Source of the DNA: JBARRS01 sp049644345
GTDB taxonomy: Bacteria > Actinomycetota > Thermoleophilia > Gaiellales > Gaiellaceae
Reading direction: 5' to 3'
Length of the DNA stretch: 10,322 bases
Assembly: GCA_049644345.1 (NCBI GenBank)
Contig: JBARRS010000092.1
Coordinates: forward strand, 1-10,322
The position numbers and the translations under genes are program-made. Numbering within the stretch: position 1 is the stretch's first letter; the number at the start of each line of letters is the position of its first letter. The notes under the pieces were generated by a model. The model saw nothing but the letters and a program-made list of their open reading frames with translations, had not been told where the DNA came from and ran no database searches. Positions 1 through 6,893 of the stretch are shown here, piece by piece.

Positions 1-509
1 TTCGAGGCCCAGGGGAAGGCGACGACGCGCGTTCGCTCCGAGAGCTGCCGCTCGACGTCCTCGAGGTCGAGCGTGCTGTCGTCCAGGATGTCGGCGAAGC
101 GGACGACGATCCCCAGGTCACGTTCCAGCTCGAGCCACGGCGAGATGTTCGCGTCGTGGTCGAGGCGCGTGACGACGACCTCGTCACCGGCCGACCATTC
201 CCGCGCCGCGGCGCGGGAGAGCGCGAAGTTCAGAGTCGTCATGTTCGCGCCGAACACGACCTCGTCCGACGAGCAGGCGAGAAACGCTCCGGCCGCGAGC
301 CGCGCGTCCGCGATCAGCGCGTCCGTTCGGCGGCTCGTCTCGAACGGGCCTCCCGAGTTCGCGTTCGACTCCCGCAGATACACGGCGATTGCTTGGATCA
401 CCTCGTCCGGTGTCTGCGTTCCGCCGGGGCCGTCGAAGAAGGCGAGCTCGTCTCGAAGCGCCGAAAAACGCGCACGCACCGTCTCGACGTCGAACGCGAT
501 GGTGCTCAC
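1..509 (-). CDS. Cysteine desulfurase-like class V aminotransferase (3' end outside window)
   Basis: This is the N-terminal 169 residues of a fold-type I, PLP-dependent enzyme of the aminotransferase class V / cysteine desulfurase superfamily. The text matches the 'cysteine desulfurase-like' subgroup I know as TIGR01976. Supporting motifs are FFDGPGGTQTP (residues 24-34), ANSGGPFETSRRTD (50-63), FGANMTT (86-92) and VTRLDHDANISPW (113-125). True SufS and CsdA enzymes move sulfur from cysteine for Fe-S assembly. For this subgroup the substrate is not established, and no suf or isc genes are nearby. The PLP-binding lysine should lie in the missing C-terminal part, so activity cannot be judged. 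The GTG start at 509-507 has no Shine-Dalgarno, but TACCGT lies exactly six bases upstream, suggesting a leaderless mRNA. The gene diverges from the ABC transporter across 70 bases. Confidence 0.88.
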   Translation of the reverse strand, partial: MSTIAFDVETVRARFSALRDELAFFDGPGGTQTPDEVIQAIAVYLRESNANSGGPFETSRRTDALIADARLAAGAFLACSSDEVVFGANMTTLNFALSRAAAREWSAGDEVVVTRLDHDANISPWLELERDLGIVVRFADILDDSTLDLEDVERQLSERTRVVAFPWAS

Positions 510-515
510 AGGACC

Positions 516-543
516 ACGGTACACAGTTGCGTCTCAGCGTCAG
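516..543 (-). promoter_or_regulatory. Candidate leaderless promoter of the aminotransferase-like gene
   Basis: Read on the minus strand, CTGACG (543-538) matches four of six bases of the -35 consensus TTGACA. A 16-base spacer separates it from TACCGT (521-516), which fits TAnnnT. Six bases (515-510) then lead directly to the GTG start at 509. A transcript starting the usual seven bases after the -10 would begin at the start codon itself. Inference from spacing only. Confidence 0.5.
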
Positions 544-564
544 ATTGAGAGAATCGGGCCGATC

Positions 565-575
565 GAAGGGAGGGG
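565..575 (+). promoter_or_regulatory. Ribosome binding site that fixes the ABC ATPase start
   Basis: GAAGGGAGGGG is a strong purine-rich Shine-Dalgarno just before the ATG at 580. It decides the start: the reading frame stays open upstream to position 73, but that part lies antisense to the aminotransferase gene. The real protein begins MPEAAAAP. A weak upstream promoter is possible, TTGCGT (527-532) with GAGAAT (549-554), but each half is a poor match to consensus. Confidence 0.75.
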
Positions 576-579
576 CCAA

Positions 580-1356
580 ATGCCCGAGGCAGCCGCAGCA
601 CCCGCGGTAGCGGTCGATTCGCCATACACCGGTCCGGTCGTCGAAGCTCACCAACTGACTCGCCGCTACGGCGAGGGTGATACCGCAGTCGACGCGCTGC
701 GAGGCATCGACCTCGAAATCGAGCGCGGGAAGCTGACCGCTGTGATGGGGGCTTCGGGCTCGGGCAAGTCGACGCTGATGCACCTGCTGGCGGCGCTCGA
801 CCGACCGACCTCGGGTTACGTCGTCGTCGCGGGGACCCGGCTCGGGCAGCTGAGTGACGCCGAGATCACGAAGCTGCGCCGGAAGCACATCGGGTTCGTC
901 TTCCAGTTCTTCAACCTGCTGCCGATGCTGACCGCCGACGAGAACATCCGGCTGCCGCTGTCGATCGCGGGCGAGAAGCCCGACCCCAAGTGGTACGAGG
1001 ACCTGCTGAAGCAGGTCGGCCTCACCGATCGCCGTACCCACCGCCCTGCGGAGCTCTCGGGTGGGCAGCAGCAACGCGTGGCGATTGCACGCGCGCTCGT
1101 CACGCGTCCTACGGTCGTCTTTGCCGACGAGCCGACGGGCAACCTCGACTCCCGGACGAGCGGCGAGATCTTGGAGCTGATGCGCAGCTCGGTCGACTCG
1201 TTCGGCCAGACCACCGTCATGGTCACCCACGACCCGCGCGCGGCTGCGATCGCCGACCGGATCCTGTTCCTCGCCGACGGGCTGATCGTCAAGGACCTCG
1301 GCAAGGCCGAGGCGCACGACGTGATCGTCGCGATGGAGGAACTCGACCGGGCATGA
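580..1356 (+). CDS. ABC transporter ATP-binding protein, MacB/LolD type
   Basis: This is the 258-residue cytoplasmic ATPase subunit of an ABC transporter of the MacB/LolD/FtsE type, which powers export or lipoprotein and peptide handling through FtsX-like permeases. All nucleotide-binding motifs are intact: Walker A GASGSGKST (57-65), Q-loop Gln109 in FVFQFFNLLP, signature LSGGQQQR (159-166), Walker B VVFADEP (179-185) with catalytic Glu184, D-loop NLD (188-190) and switch His217 in VTHD. The LSGGQQQR and ADEPTGNLD wording is typical of this branch. An alanine-rich N-terminal tail of about 20 residues precedes the domain. The stop overlaps the permease start by four bases (ATGA, 1353-1356), so the two are almost certainly co-translated partners. 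The substrate cannot be read from the sequence. There is no adjacent periplasmic adaptor like MacA. Confidence 0.95.
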   Translation: MPEAAAAPAVAVDSPYTGPVVEAHQLTRRYGEGDTAVDALRGIDLEIERGKLTAVMGASGSGKSTLMHLLAALDRPTSGYVVVAGTRLGQLSDAEITKLRRKHIGFVFQFFNLLPMLTADENIRLPLSIAGEKPDPKWYEDLLKQVGLTDRRTHRPAELSGGQQQRVAIARALVTRPTVVFADEPTGNLDSRTSGEILELMRSSVDSFGQTTVMVTHDPRAAAIADRILFLADGLIVKDLGKAEAHDVIVAMEELDRA

Positions 1357-3923
1357 TCGCCGTCGCGCTCCGCGGTCTCCTCGGCCGCAAGCTGCGGGCG
1401 GCGCTGACGGCCTTCGCGATCGTCCTCGGCGTCGCCATGATCAGCGGCGGCTACGTCCTCACAGACACGATCACGAGGGCGTTCGACACGATCTTCCAGC
1501 AGTCCTACAAGAACGCCGATGTCGTGATCTCGGGCAAGGCGGCCTTCAAGAACGATCAAGGGAACGGGGTCGACATTCCGACCTTCTCCCAGTCGCTGCT
1601 CCCGAAGGTGCAGGCGCTCCCGGACGTCTCCTATGCCGCAGGAGACGTCGGTGACAACCAGACGAGGCTCGTCGACAAGAACGGCAAGTCGATCTCGACC
1701 GGAGGCGCACCGAACATCGCAGCCGGCGTCTACCCCCACGGCGACCAGCGTTTCAACCCGCTGACGCTGAAGGCGGGGTCATGGCCTGTGGGGCCGAATG
1801 AGATCGCGATCGACAAGAACACCGCGGACAAGAAGCACTTCAAGATCGGCGACTCGATCGGCGTCACGTCGCGCGGGGCGGAGCGCACGTTCCGGATCTC
1901 CGGGATCGTCGCTTTCTCGTCGGTGTCGTCGATCGGCGGCGCGACGATCTCCGTGTTCGACATGCCGACGGCGCAGCGGCTCTTCCAGAAGGTCGGCAGG
2001 CTCGACCTCATACGCGTGCAGTCGAAGGCGGGCGTGCCGACGTCCAAGCTGCTCTCGGAGATCCGCCCGCTCCTGCCTCCCACCGCCCAGGCGAGAGACG
2101 CCGCGGCCCAGGCGAAGGCGGACAAGAAGGACGTCAACGGCTTCCTCAACATCATCCGGTACGCGCTGCTCGCCTTCGGTGGGATCGCGCTCTTCGTCGG
2201 CAGCTTCGTGATCGCGAACACGCTCTCGATCACGATCGCGCAGCGCGTGCGCGAGTTCGCGACGCTACGCACGATCGGGGCGTCCCGTCGCCAGATTCTG
2301 TGGTCGGTCGTGCTCGAGGCGCTCGTCATCGGCGCGATCGGCTCGATCGCGGGGCTCTTCCTCGGCCTTGCGATCGCAAAGCTTCTCAATGCCCTGATCA
2401 CGGCGATCGGGATCGACCTGCCGCAGAGCGGGACCGTCTTCGCGACGCGGACGATCATCGTCAGCATCGCCGTCGGGGTCATCGTCACCCTGCTCGCGAG
2501 CCTGCGGCCCGCGCGCCGCGCGACCCGGGTGCCGCCGATCGCGGCGGTTCGGGAAGGCTTCGTCTTGCCGCCGGGTCGGTTCGCCCGCTTCCGGACGCTC
2601 TTCGGCGTCCTCGTTTCCGCTCTCGCCGTGGGCCTGCTCGCGCTGGGCATCTTCGCGCACGGGCAGACGGTCGGCCAGCATCTGTTCGAGCTCGGCCTCG
2701 GACTGGTCCTGCTCTTCGTCGGCGTCTCGATCTTTGCGCCGAGGATCGTCCCGCCGCTCGCTTCCGTGCTCGGCTGGCCCGCGACGAGAGTCGGCGGCGC
2801 AGCTGGGACGCTCGCGCGCGAGAACGCGATGCGGAACCCGGGCCGGACGGCGTCGACGGCGGCCGCCGTGATGATCGGCCTCGGGCTGGTCACCTTCGTC
2901 GCCATCCTCGGACAGGGCCTGCGTACGTCCTTCGAGAGCGCCGTGAACCAGCTCTTCGTCGGCGACTACGCACTCACGTCGACGAACACGTTTCAGCCGC
3001 TCACGGTCAAGGCGGAGCAAGCGCTGCGGAAGACGCCGGGCCTCGAAACCGTTTCGGGGATCCGCGCCGGCTCCGGGAAGTACCTGGGCAAGGTGCACAA
3101 CCTGACGGCGGTCGAGCCGAACGTGGCCAAGGTGATCCGGCTCGACTGGAAGGAGGGGTCGAGCGCCGTGCCGGCGCAGCTCGGGCCCGACGGCATGTTC
3201 ACGAACGACGACTACGCGAAGAAGCACCATCTGCACCTCGGCTCGCCGGTTCGCATCCAGGTTCCGAGCGGCCAGTTCGTCAACGTCAGGGTCAAAGGCA
3301 TCTTCAAGAACCCGAAGGGAGGCTCCCCCTTCGCCGAGGCGACCATCTCCGCTGCGCTCTTCGACTCGAAGTTCCCGCGACCCCAGAACGAGATGGCGCT
3401 CATGAACGTCAAGGGCGGCGTCACGGACCAAAACACGAAGGCGCTCGACCGGCAGCTCGGTCTGTTCCCCGACGCCAAGGTTCAGACGCAGTCGCAGTTC
3501 AAGAAGAACTTCGAGAAGCCCATCAACAATCTGCTCGCGTTCCTCTACGCCCTGCTCGGCCTGTCGGTGATCGTGAGCGTGTTCGGGATCATCAACACAC
3601 TCGTTCTCACCGTCTACGAGCGGACGCGCGAGCTCGGGATGCTGCGGGCAGTCGGCATGACGCGCCGCCAGGTGCGGCGGATGATCCGGCACGAGGCCAT
3701 CGTCACGTCGCTGATCGGCGCCACGCTCGGGATCGGGATCGGATTCGTCCTCGCGGCGCTCGTCACGACCGAGCTCTCGAGTCAGGGCTTCGTCTTCGCG
3801 GTCCCCTACGCCACGATCGTCTACTTCGTCATTGCCGCGATCGTCGTGGGGATCCTCGCGGCCGTACTCCCAGCACGCCACGCCTCGCGTCTGAACGTGC
3901 TCGAGGCGCTTCAGTACGAGTAA
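1353..3923 (+). CDS. ABC transporter permease with two FtsX/MacB domains
   Basis: This 856-residue membrane subunit partners with the preceding ATPase. TM1 (about 17-36) leads into a large extracytoplasmic MacB_PCD-like domain (about 37-265). A first FtsX core follows, with helices near 270-293, 318-347 and 365-385. Two linking helices (about 415-434 and 445-464) precede a second half that repeats the plan: TM about 500-520, outside domain about 521-725, and FtsX helices near 727-751, 781-804 and 820-840. Both FtsX cores carry the characteristic cytoplasmic segment after the first helix: VREFATLRTIGASRRQI (299-315) and TRELGMLRAVGMTRRQV (758-774). The duplicated architecture of about 850 residues is common in high-GC Gram-positives and lets one chain form the pore. 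GGAGGA at 1335-1340 is rather distant, so coupling through ATGA probably drives translation. Substrate unknown; lipid, lipoprotein or peptide export are options. The 3' end overlaps the opposing OsmC gene. Confidence 0.94.
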   Translation: MIAVALRGLLGRKLRAALTAFAIVLGVAMISGGYVLTDTITRAFDTIFQQSYKNADVVISGKAAFKNDQGNGVDIPTFSQSLLPKVQALPDVSYAAGDVGDNQTRLVDKNGKSISTGGAPNIAAGVYPHGDQRFNPLTLKAGSWPVGPNEIAIDKNTADKKHFKIGDSIGVTSRGAERTFRISGIVAFSSVSSIGGATISVFDMPTAQRLFQKVGRLDLIRVQSKAGVPTSKLLSEIRPLLPPTAQARDAAAQAKADKKDVNGFLNIIRYALLAFGGIALFVGSFVIANTLSITIAQRVREFATLRTIGASRRQILWSVVLEALVIGAIGSIAGLFLGLAIAKLLNALITAIGIDLPQSGTVFATRTIIVSIAVGVIVTLLASLRPARRATRVPPIAAVREGFVLPPGRFARFRTLFGVLVSALAVGLLALGIFAHGQTVGQHLFELGLGLVLLFVGVSIFAPRIVPPLASVLGWPATRVGGAAGTLARENAMRNPGRTASTAAAVMIGLGLVTFVAILGQGLRTSFESAVNQLFVGDYALTSTNTFQPLTVKAEQALRKTPGLETVSGIRAGSGKYLGKVHNLTAVEPNVAKVIRLDWKEGSSAVPAQLGPDGMFTNDDYAKKHHLHLGSPVRIQVPSGQFVNVRVKGIFKNPKGGSPFAEATISAALFDSKFPRPQNEMALMNVKGGVTDQNTKALDRQLGLFPDAKVQTQSQFKKNFEKPINNLLAFLYALLGLSVIVSVFGIINTLVLTVYERTRELGMLRAVGMTRRQVRRMIRHEAIVTSLIGATLGIGIGFVLAALVTTELSSQGFVFAVPYATIVYFVIAAIVVGILAAVLPARHASRLNVLEALQYE

Positions 3924-4321
3924 TCACGGCCGTTGACGCGCCAGCGGTAGCGGGGCGGCTCGGTCAGGGAGGCGCCGACGAAGCAGTCGCGCTCTGCTTT
4001 GGCGAGGAGGTCACTCAGCTCCGGCTCGGGCGGCTCCGGCTCGAGCTCGGCCTCGACGGTGACGTCGAGCTCGACGAAGGCGTAGCGGCCGTCGCTCTCG
4101 CGCTTCGTGACGGCGCCGGCGGCTGAAGCGCTCGCCTTTACGGAGATGCCCGCGCGGCCGGCGTGGTGATCGAGGCTCGTCAGCGTGCAGCGGGCGAGCC
4201 CCGCGAGCGCGAGGTGCTCCGGTGTCCACGCCTCGCCGGGCTCGAGCGGCCCCTCGCCGTCTGCGAGTAGCAGCCCCTCTGAGGCTGTGACGACGTATTC
4301 GAGCCTTTTGGGGCGTGCCAC
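3911..4321 (-). CDS. OsmC-family (peroxiredoxin-like) protein
   Basis: This 136-residue protein belongs to the OsmC/Ohr family, whose members reduce organic hydroperoxides with a reactive cysteine pair. The family segment WTPEHLALAGLARC (32-45) supplies the Glu and the first Cys (Cys45). The second Cys (Cys113) lies in AERDCFVGASL, followed by the typical C-terminal strand YRWRVNG. Both redox cysteines are therefore present, though this subgroup's peroxide substrate is unknown. An acidic, proline-rich loop (EPEPPEPELSD, about 94-104) lies before the second-cysteine helix. The start is GTG at 4321-4319. There is no Shine-Dalgarno, but TACGGT ends six bases upstream, pointing to leaderless translation. 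The stop lies inside the 3' end of the ABC permease (13-base convergent overlap), and the 5' end diverges from the 64-aa ORF across 42 bases. Confidence 0.9.
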   Translation of the reverse strand: MARPKRLEYVVTASEGLLLADGEGPLEPGEAWTPEHLALAGLARCTLTSLDHHAGRAGISVKASASAAGAVTKRESDGRYAFVELDVTVEAELEPEPPEPELSDLLAKAERDCFVGASLTEPPRYRWRVNGRDYSY

Positions 4322-4323
4322 CC

Positions 4324-4342
4324 GCGGACCGTATCCGTCCGC
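4324..4342. repeat. Inverted repeat GCGGAC-N7-GTCCGC in divergent promoter region
   Basis: Two perfect six-base arms (4324-4329 and 4337-4342) flank CGTATCC. Two copies of the self-complementary CCGCGG (4322-4327 and 4342-4347) border the same patch. The repeat covers the candidate OsmC -10 (4328-4333) and sits just upstream of the candidate -10 of the 64-aa gene. It could be an operator shared by both genes. GC-rich DNA also makes such repeats by chance, so confidence is limited. Confidence 0.4.
4328..4333 (-). promoter_or_regulatory. Candidate -10 box of the OsmC gene (leaderless)
   Basis: On the minus strand TACGGT (4333-4328) is followed by exactly six bases and then the GTG start at 4321. 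This fits a TAnnnT -10 with transcription beginning on the start codon. No good -35 is visible. The corresponding -35 zone falls on the opposing promoter's -10 (4352-4357). Confidence 0.45.
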
Positions 4343-4351
4343 CGCGGCTCA

Positions 4352-4357
4352 TACGCT
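4352..4357 (+). promoter_or_regulatory. Candidate -10 box of the 64-aa ORF (leaderless)
   Basis: TACGCT is followed by exactly six bases (4358-4363) and then the GTG start at 4364. It has the same arrangement as the OsmC, aminotransferase and nadE starts. No convincing -35 is seen. The match supports this short ORF being a real, independently transcribed gene. Confidence 0.45.
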
Positions 4358-4363
4358 GCGGTC

Positions 4364-4558
4364 GTGCTGCGGAGGCTGAGGCCGCTGACCGAGGCGGAGT
4401 GCTACTGCCGCTGCTACGACCGCCGCGACGACAACGTCCGCCTCGTGCAGCTCGAGCCGAGGCGCCCCCGCGGCTTCGCTCGCCTCACCGGCGAGCAGCT
4501 GCGACGCCTGTTCGAGGAACGGCTCGATGCTCGCGAGGCCGGCGTGGAGGCGGCGTGA
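4364..4558 (+). CDS. 64-aa hypothetical protein with CxCxC cluster
   Basis: I do not recognise a named family. The 64-residue product is hydrophilic, with no signal peptide or membrane segment. The N-terminal part reads LRPLTEAECYCRCYDRR and holds Cys13, Cys15 and Cys17. A short strand-like stretch follows (NVRLVQLE), then a charged segment likely to be helical (LTGEQLRRLFEERLDAREA). The cysteine cluster could bind a metal or be redox-active; this is inference. Reasons to think it real are the TAnnnT box exactly six bases before its GTG, the ordered composition, and its place directly upstream of the DNA glycosylase in the same direction. A Shine-Dalgarno-like GAGGAA (4514-4519) near its 3' end could serve the next gene. 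Confidence 0.62.
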   Translation: MLRRLRPLTEAECYCRCYDRRDDNVRLVQLEPRRPRGFARLTGEQLRRLFEERLDAREAGVEAA

Positions 4559-5177
4559 CCAGCTGTCCTCGAGTCCGACGGTCGGGTCGGTCGTGGCGAG
4601 CTTGGCGGACACCCCGCCGCTTCGGTACCTTCGCTCCTCGTTGCCGCCTTCGACCGGCCGTGCGTCGATAGTCCGAAGCGCCGTCCCCGACGTCCTCGCG
4701 CCGGGACTGAAAGTCGTCTTCTGCGGCATCAACCCCGGACGTGTCTCGGCCGCGGCTGGCGCCCACTTCGCCAACCCGCGCAACGACTTCTGGCGGCTCC
4801 TGAAGGACGTCGGGTTCACGCCGCGCGAATACGCGCCGGAGGAGCAATACGCGCTGCTCGACCTCGGGATCGGCCTGACCAACGCCGCCTACCGGACGAC
4901 GCGCGGCTCGGGCGACCTCCGCCGCACCGACTTCGCGGGGGCCGCCGAGCGGCTCGAGCGGCTCGCAGAGGAGCTTCGGCCGGTCGCGATCGCGTTCGTC
5001 GGCAAAGAGGCGTACCGAGGGACCTTCGGCGAGCGTCCCGAGCTGGGATTGCAGGAGCGCAGACTGGGCAAGACGCTCCTCTTCGTGCTTCCTTCGACCT
5101 CGCCGGCGAACGCCGCCGTCCCTTATGCCGAGCGCCTGCGCTGGTTTGGCTCGCTACGCGACCTGCTCGGCGTCTAG
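4527..5177 (+). CDS. mug: Mismatch-specific uracil/thymine DNA glycosylase (Mug/TDG family)
   Basis: This enzyme of the Mug/TDG branch of the uracil-DNA glycosylase superfamily removes U (and often T or damaged bases) from mispairs with G, starting base excision repair. The family begins at VPDVLAPGLKVVFCGINPG (about residues 53-71). GINPG is the active-site motif, with the Asn that activates water. AHFANPRNDFWRLL, LDLGIGLTNAAYRTTRGSGDL and AIAFVGKEAYR follow. The C-terminal loop reads VLPSTSPANAA, where E. coli Mug has NPSGL. The start is uncertain. ATG 4527 has a Shine-Dalgarno-like GAGGAA seven bases upstream and gives 216 aa, but its first 52 residues resemble no family sequence. GTG 4593 (194 aa) or TTG 4641 (178 aa, near the usual 170) are alternatives. 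The stop shares CTAG with the nadE stop. Confidence 0.88.
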   Translation: MLARPAWRRRDQLSSSPTVGSVVASLADTPPLRYLRSSLPPSTGRASIVRSAVPDVLAPGLKVVFCGINPGRVSAAAGAHFANPRNDFWRLLKDVGFTPREYAPEEQYALLDLGIGLTNAAYRTTRGSGDLRRTDFAGAAERLERLAEELRPVAIAFVGKEAYRGTFGERPELGLQERRLGKTLLFVLPSTSPANAAVPYAERLRWFGSLRDLLGV

Positions 5178-6892
5178 CCGCGCCAGCGGTTCGTGATCGG
5201 CGTGCGTCGGTCACGGCCGAACGCCTTCGGCCGCAGCCGCACGCCGGGCGGAGCCTGGCGGCGCTTGTACTCGGCTCGGTCGATCATCGAGACGGCGCGC
5301 TCGACTACGTCCGGATCGAAGCCGTCGGCGCTCAGCTCCTCGCGCGAGAGATCCTGCTCGATAAAGGCCGCGAGCACTGGGTCCAGCGCCGGATACGGCG
5401 GGAGCGAGTCCTCGTCGAGCTGGTGGTCGCGTAGCTCTGCGCTCGGCGCGCGGTCGATGATCGACTGCGGGATCAGCTCATGCCCGGCCCGCTCGTTCAG
5501 GTGCTTGGCGAGCCGGTACACGTCAGTCTTGAACACGTCCTTGAGCAGCGCAAAGCCGCCGGCCAGGTCACCGTAGAGCGTCGAATAGCCGACCGACAGC
5601 TCGGACTTGTTGCCTGTCGCGACAACGAGCCAGCCGAACTTGTTGGAGAGGGCCATCAGCATCGTGCCGCGGATACGCGCCTGGAGGTTCTCCTCGGCGA
5701 GATCCGCCTCGCGGCCCGCGAACTGGTCGGCGAGCGCCTCCTCGAAGGCGGCGTGGACGCGGTGGATCGGCAGCTCCGTGAACGAGGAGCCGAGGCCCTC
5801 GGCCAGCCGCCTGGCGTCACTGCGGGTTTGCTCGGAGCTGTAGCGGGACGGCATCGAGACGCAATGGACGCCTGACGATCCGAGCGCCTCGACCGCGAGC
5901 GCGGCCGTCAGGGCGGAGTCGATGCCGCCGGAGACGCCGATGACAACGTCTCGGAAGCCGTTCTTCTCGACGTAGTCGCGCAGGCCGAGCTCGAGCGCGA
6001 GCCGCATCTGCTCGAGCTCCGGTATCCGCGGCGCCACCGGGCGCTCTGCCGGCCGTCCGTTCTCGTGGCGCGGCGATCCGATATGGACGACCGGCGCCTC
6101 GGGCGGCGTGTCCCGCTCGCGTGCAAGCGCGCGGCCGCGGATGTCACGCAGACGGCGCCCGACCGCGTCGGCGGGGTCGATGTCGACCACGACCAGGGCC
6201 TCCTCGAACCCCGGGCCGCGCGCGAGCAGCTCGCCCGATTCGTCGAATACGAGCGAGTGCCCGTCGAAAATCAGCTCGTCCTGGCCGCCGACCGCGTTGC
6301 AGAAGGCCACGAAGCAGGCGTTGTCGCGCGCTCGCGTCGCAAACATCTCCTCGCGCTCGCGGTCGCGACAGACATGGAACGGCGAGGCCGAGATGTTGAC
6401 GAGTAGCTGCGCCCCGGCGAGCGCGAGGTCGGTCGCAGGCGGGCCCGGCTGCCACATGTCCTCGCAGATCGTCGGCCCGATCAGCGTTTCGCCGTGCTCG
6501 AGCAGGACGAGCTCACGGCCGGATGCGAAGTAGCGATCTTCGTCGAAGACGCCGTAATTGGGCAGGAAGCGCTTCCGATACACGGCCTTGACCTCGCCGG
6601 CGGTGCAGACGGCGCATCCGTTGTAGAGGTCTCGATCGAAATGCGGGAAGCCGACGAGCGCGGCGATCCCGCGGGTCTCCCTGGCGATCTCGTCGAGCGA
6701 CCGGCGCGCGGCACGGATGAAGCCGGGCCGAAGCAGGAGATCCTCCGGCGGGTAGCCGGTGACCGCGAGCTCGGGGAACAGGACCAGGTCGGCGCCGGCG
6801 TCCTTCGCCTCCTCTAGGCGAAGCAGGATCATCTCGCGGTTCCCGTCCAGGTCGCCGACGACGGTGTTGATCTGCGCGAGGCCCAGTCTCAT
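5174..6892 (-). CDS. nadE: Glutamine-dependent NAD+ synthetase
   Basis: This enzyme catalyses the last step of NAD+ synthesis, amidating nicotinic acid adenine dinucleotide with ammonia released from glutamine, using ATP. The N-terminal nitrilase-type glutaminase (about 1-260) has the catalytic triad Glu41 (FPELAVTGYPPEDLL), Lys107 (before FLPNYGVFDEDRYF) and Cys143 (GPTICEDMW). The C-terminal synthetase (about 290-572) has the PP-loop SGGIDSAL (321-328), ATGNKSELSVGYSTLYGD (425-442) and KTDVYRLAKHLN (455-466). At 572 residues it resembles the compact bacterial form more than the roughly 680-residue mycobacterial one. ATG 6892 has no Shine-Dalgarno; TAGTCT sits exactly six bases upstream inside an inverted repeat. 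It lies 29 bases after the dehydrogenase in the same direction, so readthrough is also possible. The TAG stop overlaps the mug TAG. Confidence 0.97.
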   Translation of the reverse strand: MRLGLAQINTVVGDLDGNREMILLRLEEAKDAGADLVLFPELAVTGYPPEDLLLRPGFIRAARRSLDEIARETRGIAALVGFPHFDRDLYNGCAVCTAGEVKAVYRKRFLPNYGVFDEDRYFASGRELVLLEHGETLIGPTICEDMWQPGPPATDLALAGAQLLVNISASPFHVCRDREREEMFATRARDNACFVAFCNAVGGQDELIFDGHSLVFDESGELLARGPGFEEALVVVDIDPADAVGRRLRDIRGRALARERDTPPEAPVVHIGSPRHENGRPAERPVAPRIPELEQMRLALELGLRDYVEKNGFRDVVIGVSGGIDSALTAALAVEALGSSGVHCVSMPSRYSSEQTRSDARRLAEGLGSSFTELPIHRVHAAFEEALADQFAGREADLAEENLQARIRGTMLMALSNKFGWLVVATGNKSELSVGYSTLYGDLAGGFALLKDVFKTDVYRLAKHLNERAGHELIPQSIIDRAPSAELRDHQLDEDSLPPYPALDPVLAAFIEQDLSREELSADGFDPDVVERAVSMIDRAEYKRRQAPPGVRLRPKAFGRDRRTPITNRWRG

Positions 6893-6893
6893 A

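Noticed and set aside
532..550. TCTCA-N9-TGAGA inverted repeat in the aminotransferase/ABC divergent spacer
   Set aside because: The arms are only five bases and do not extend, which is within chance expectation for one spacer.
73..579. Upstream in-frame extension of the ABC ATPase
   Set aside because: The extension runs antisense through the well-supported aminotransferase gene, has no family resemblance, and the strong Shine-Dalgarno at 565-575 fixes the ATG at 580.
184..1317. Long minus-strand open frame opposite the ABC ATPase
   Set aside because: Its translation is Arg/Asp/Gly-rich with no recognisable domain, and the plus strand carries a complete ATPase with all motifs. Open antisense frames are expected at this GC content.
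2265..4126. Long open frames on both strands across the permease (minus 2265-3881, plus 2300-4126)
   Set aside because: Both give low-complexity Arg/Asp/Glu-rich products without motifs. The permease frame there has continuous membrane helices and FtsX hallmarks.
4349..4882. Minus-strand open frame opposite the 64-aa ORF and mug
   Set aside because: It is antisense to the GINPG region of mug, has no recognisable motif, and would remove the space for the divergent promoter region.
5176..5191. Hairpin AGCCGC-GCCA-GCGGTT just after the mug stop as a terminator
   Set aside because: The stem is only six pairs, including a G-T wobble, and there is no T-run after it. It also lies within nadE coding sequence (NRWRG), which explains the bases.
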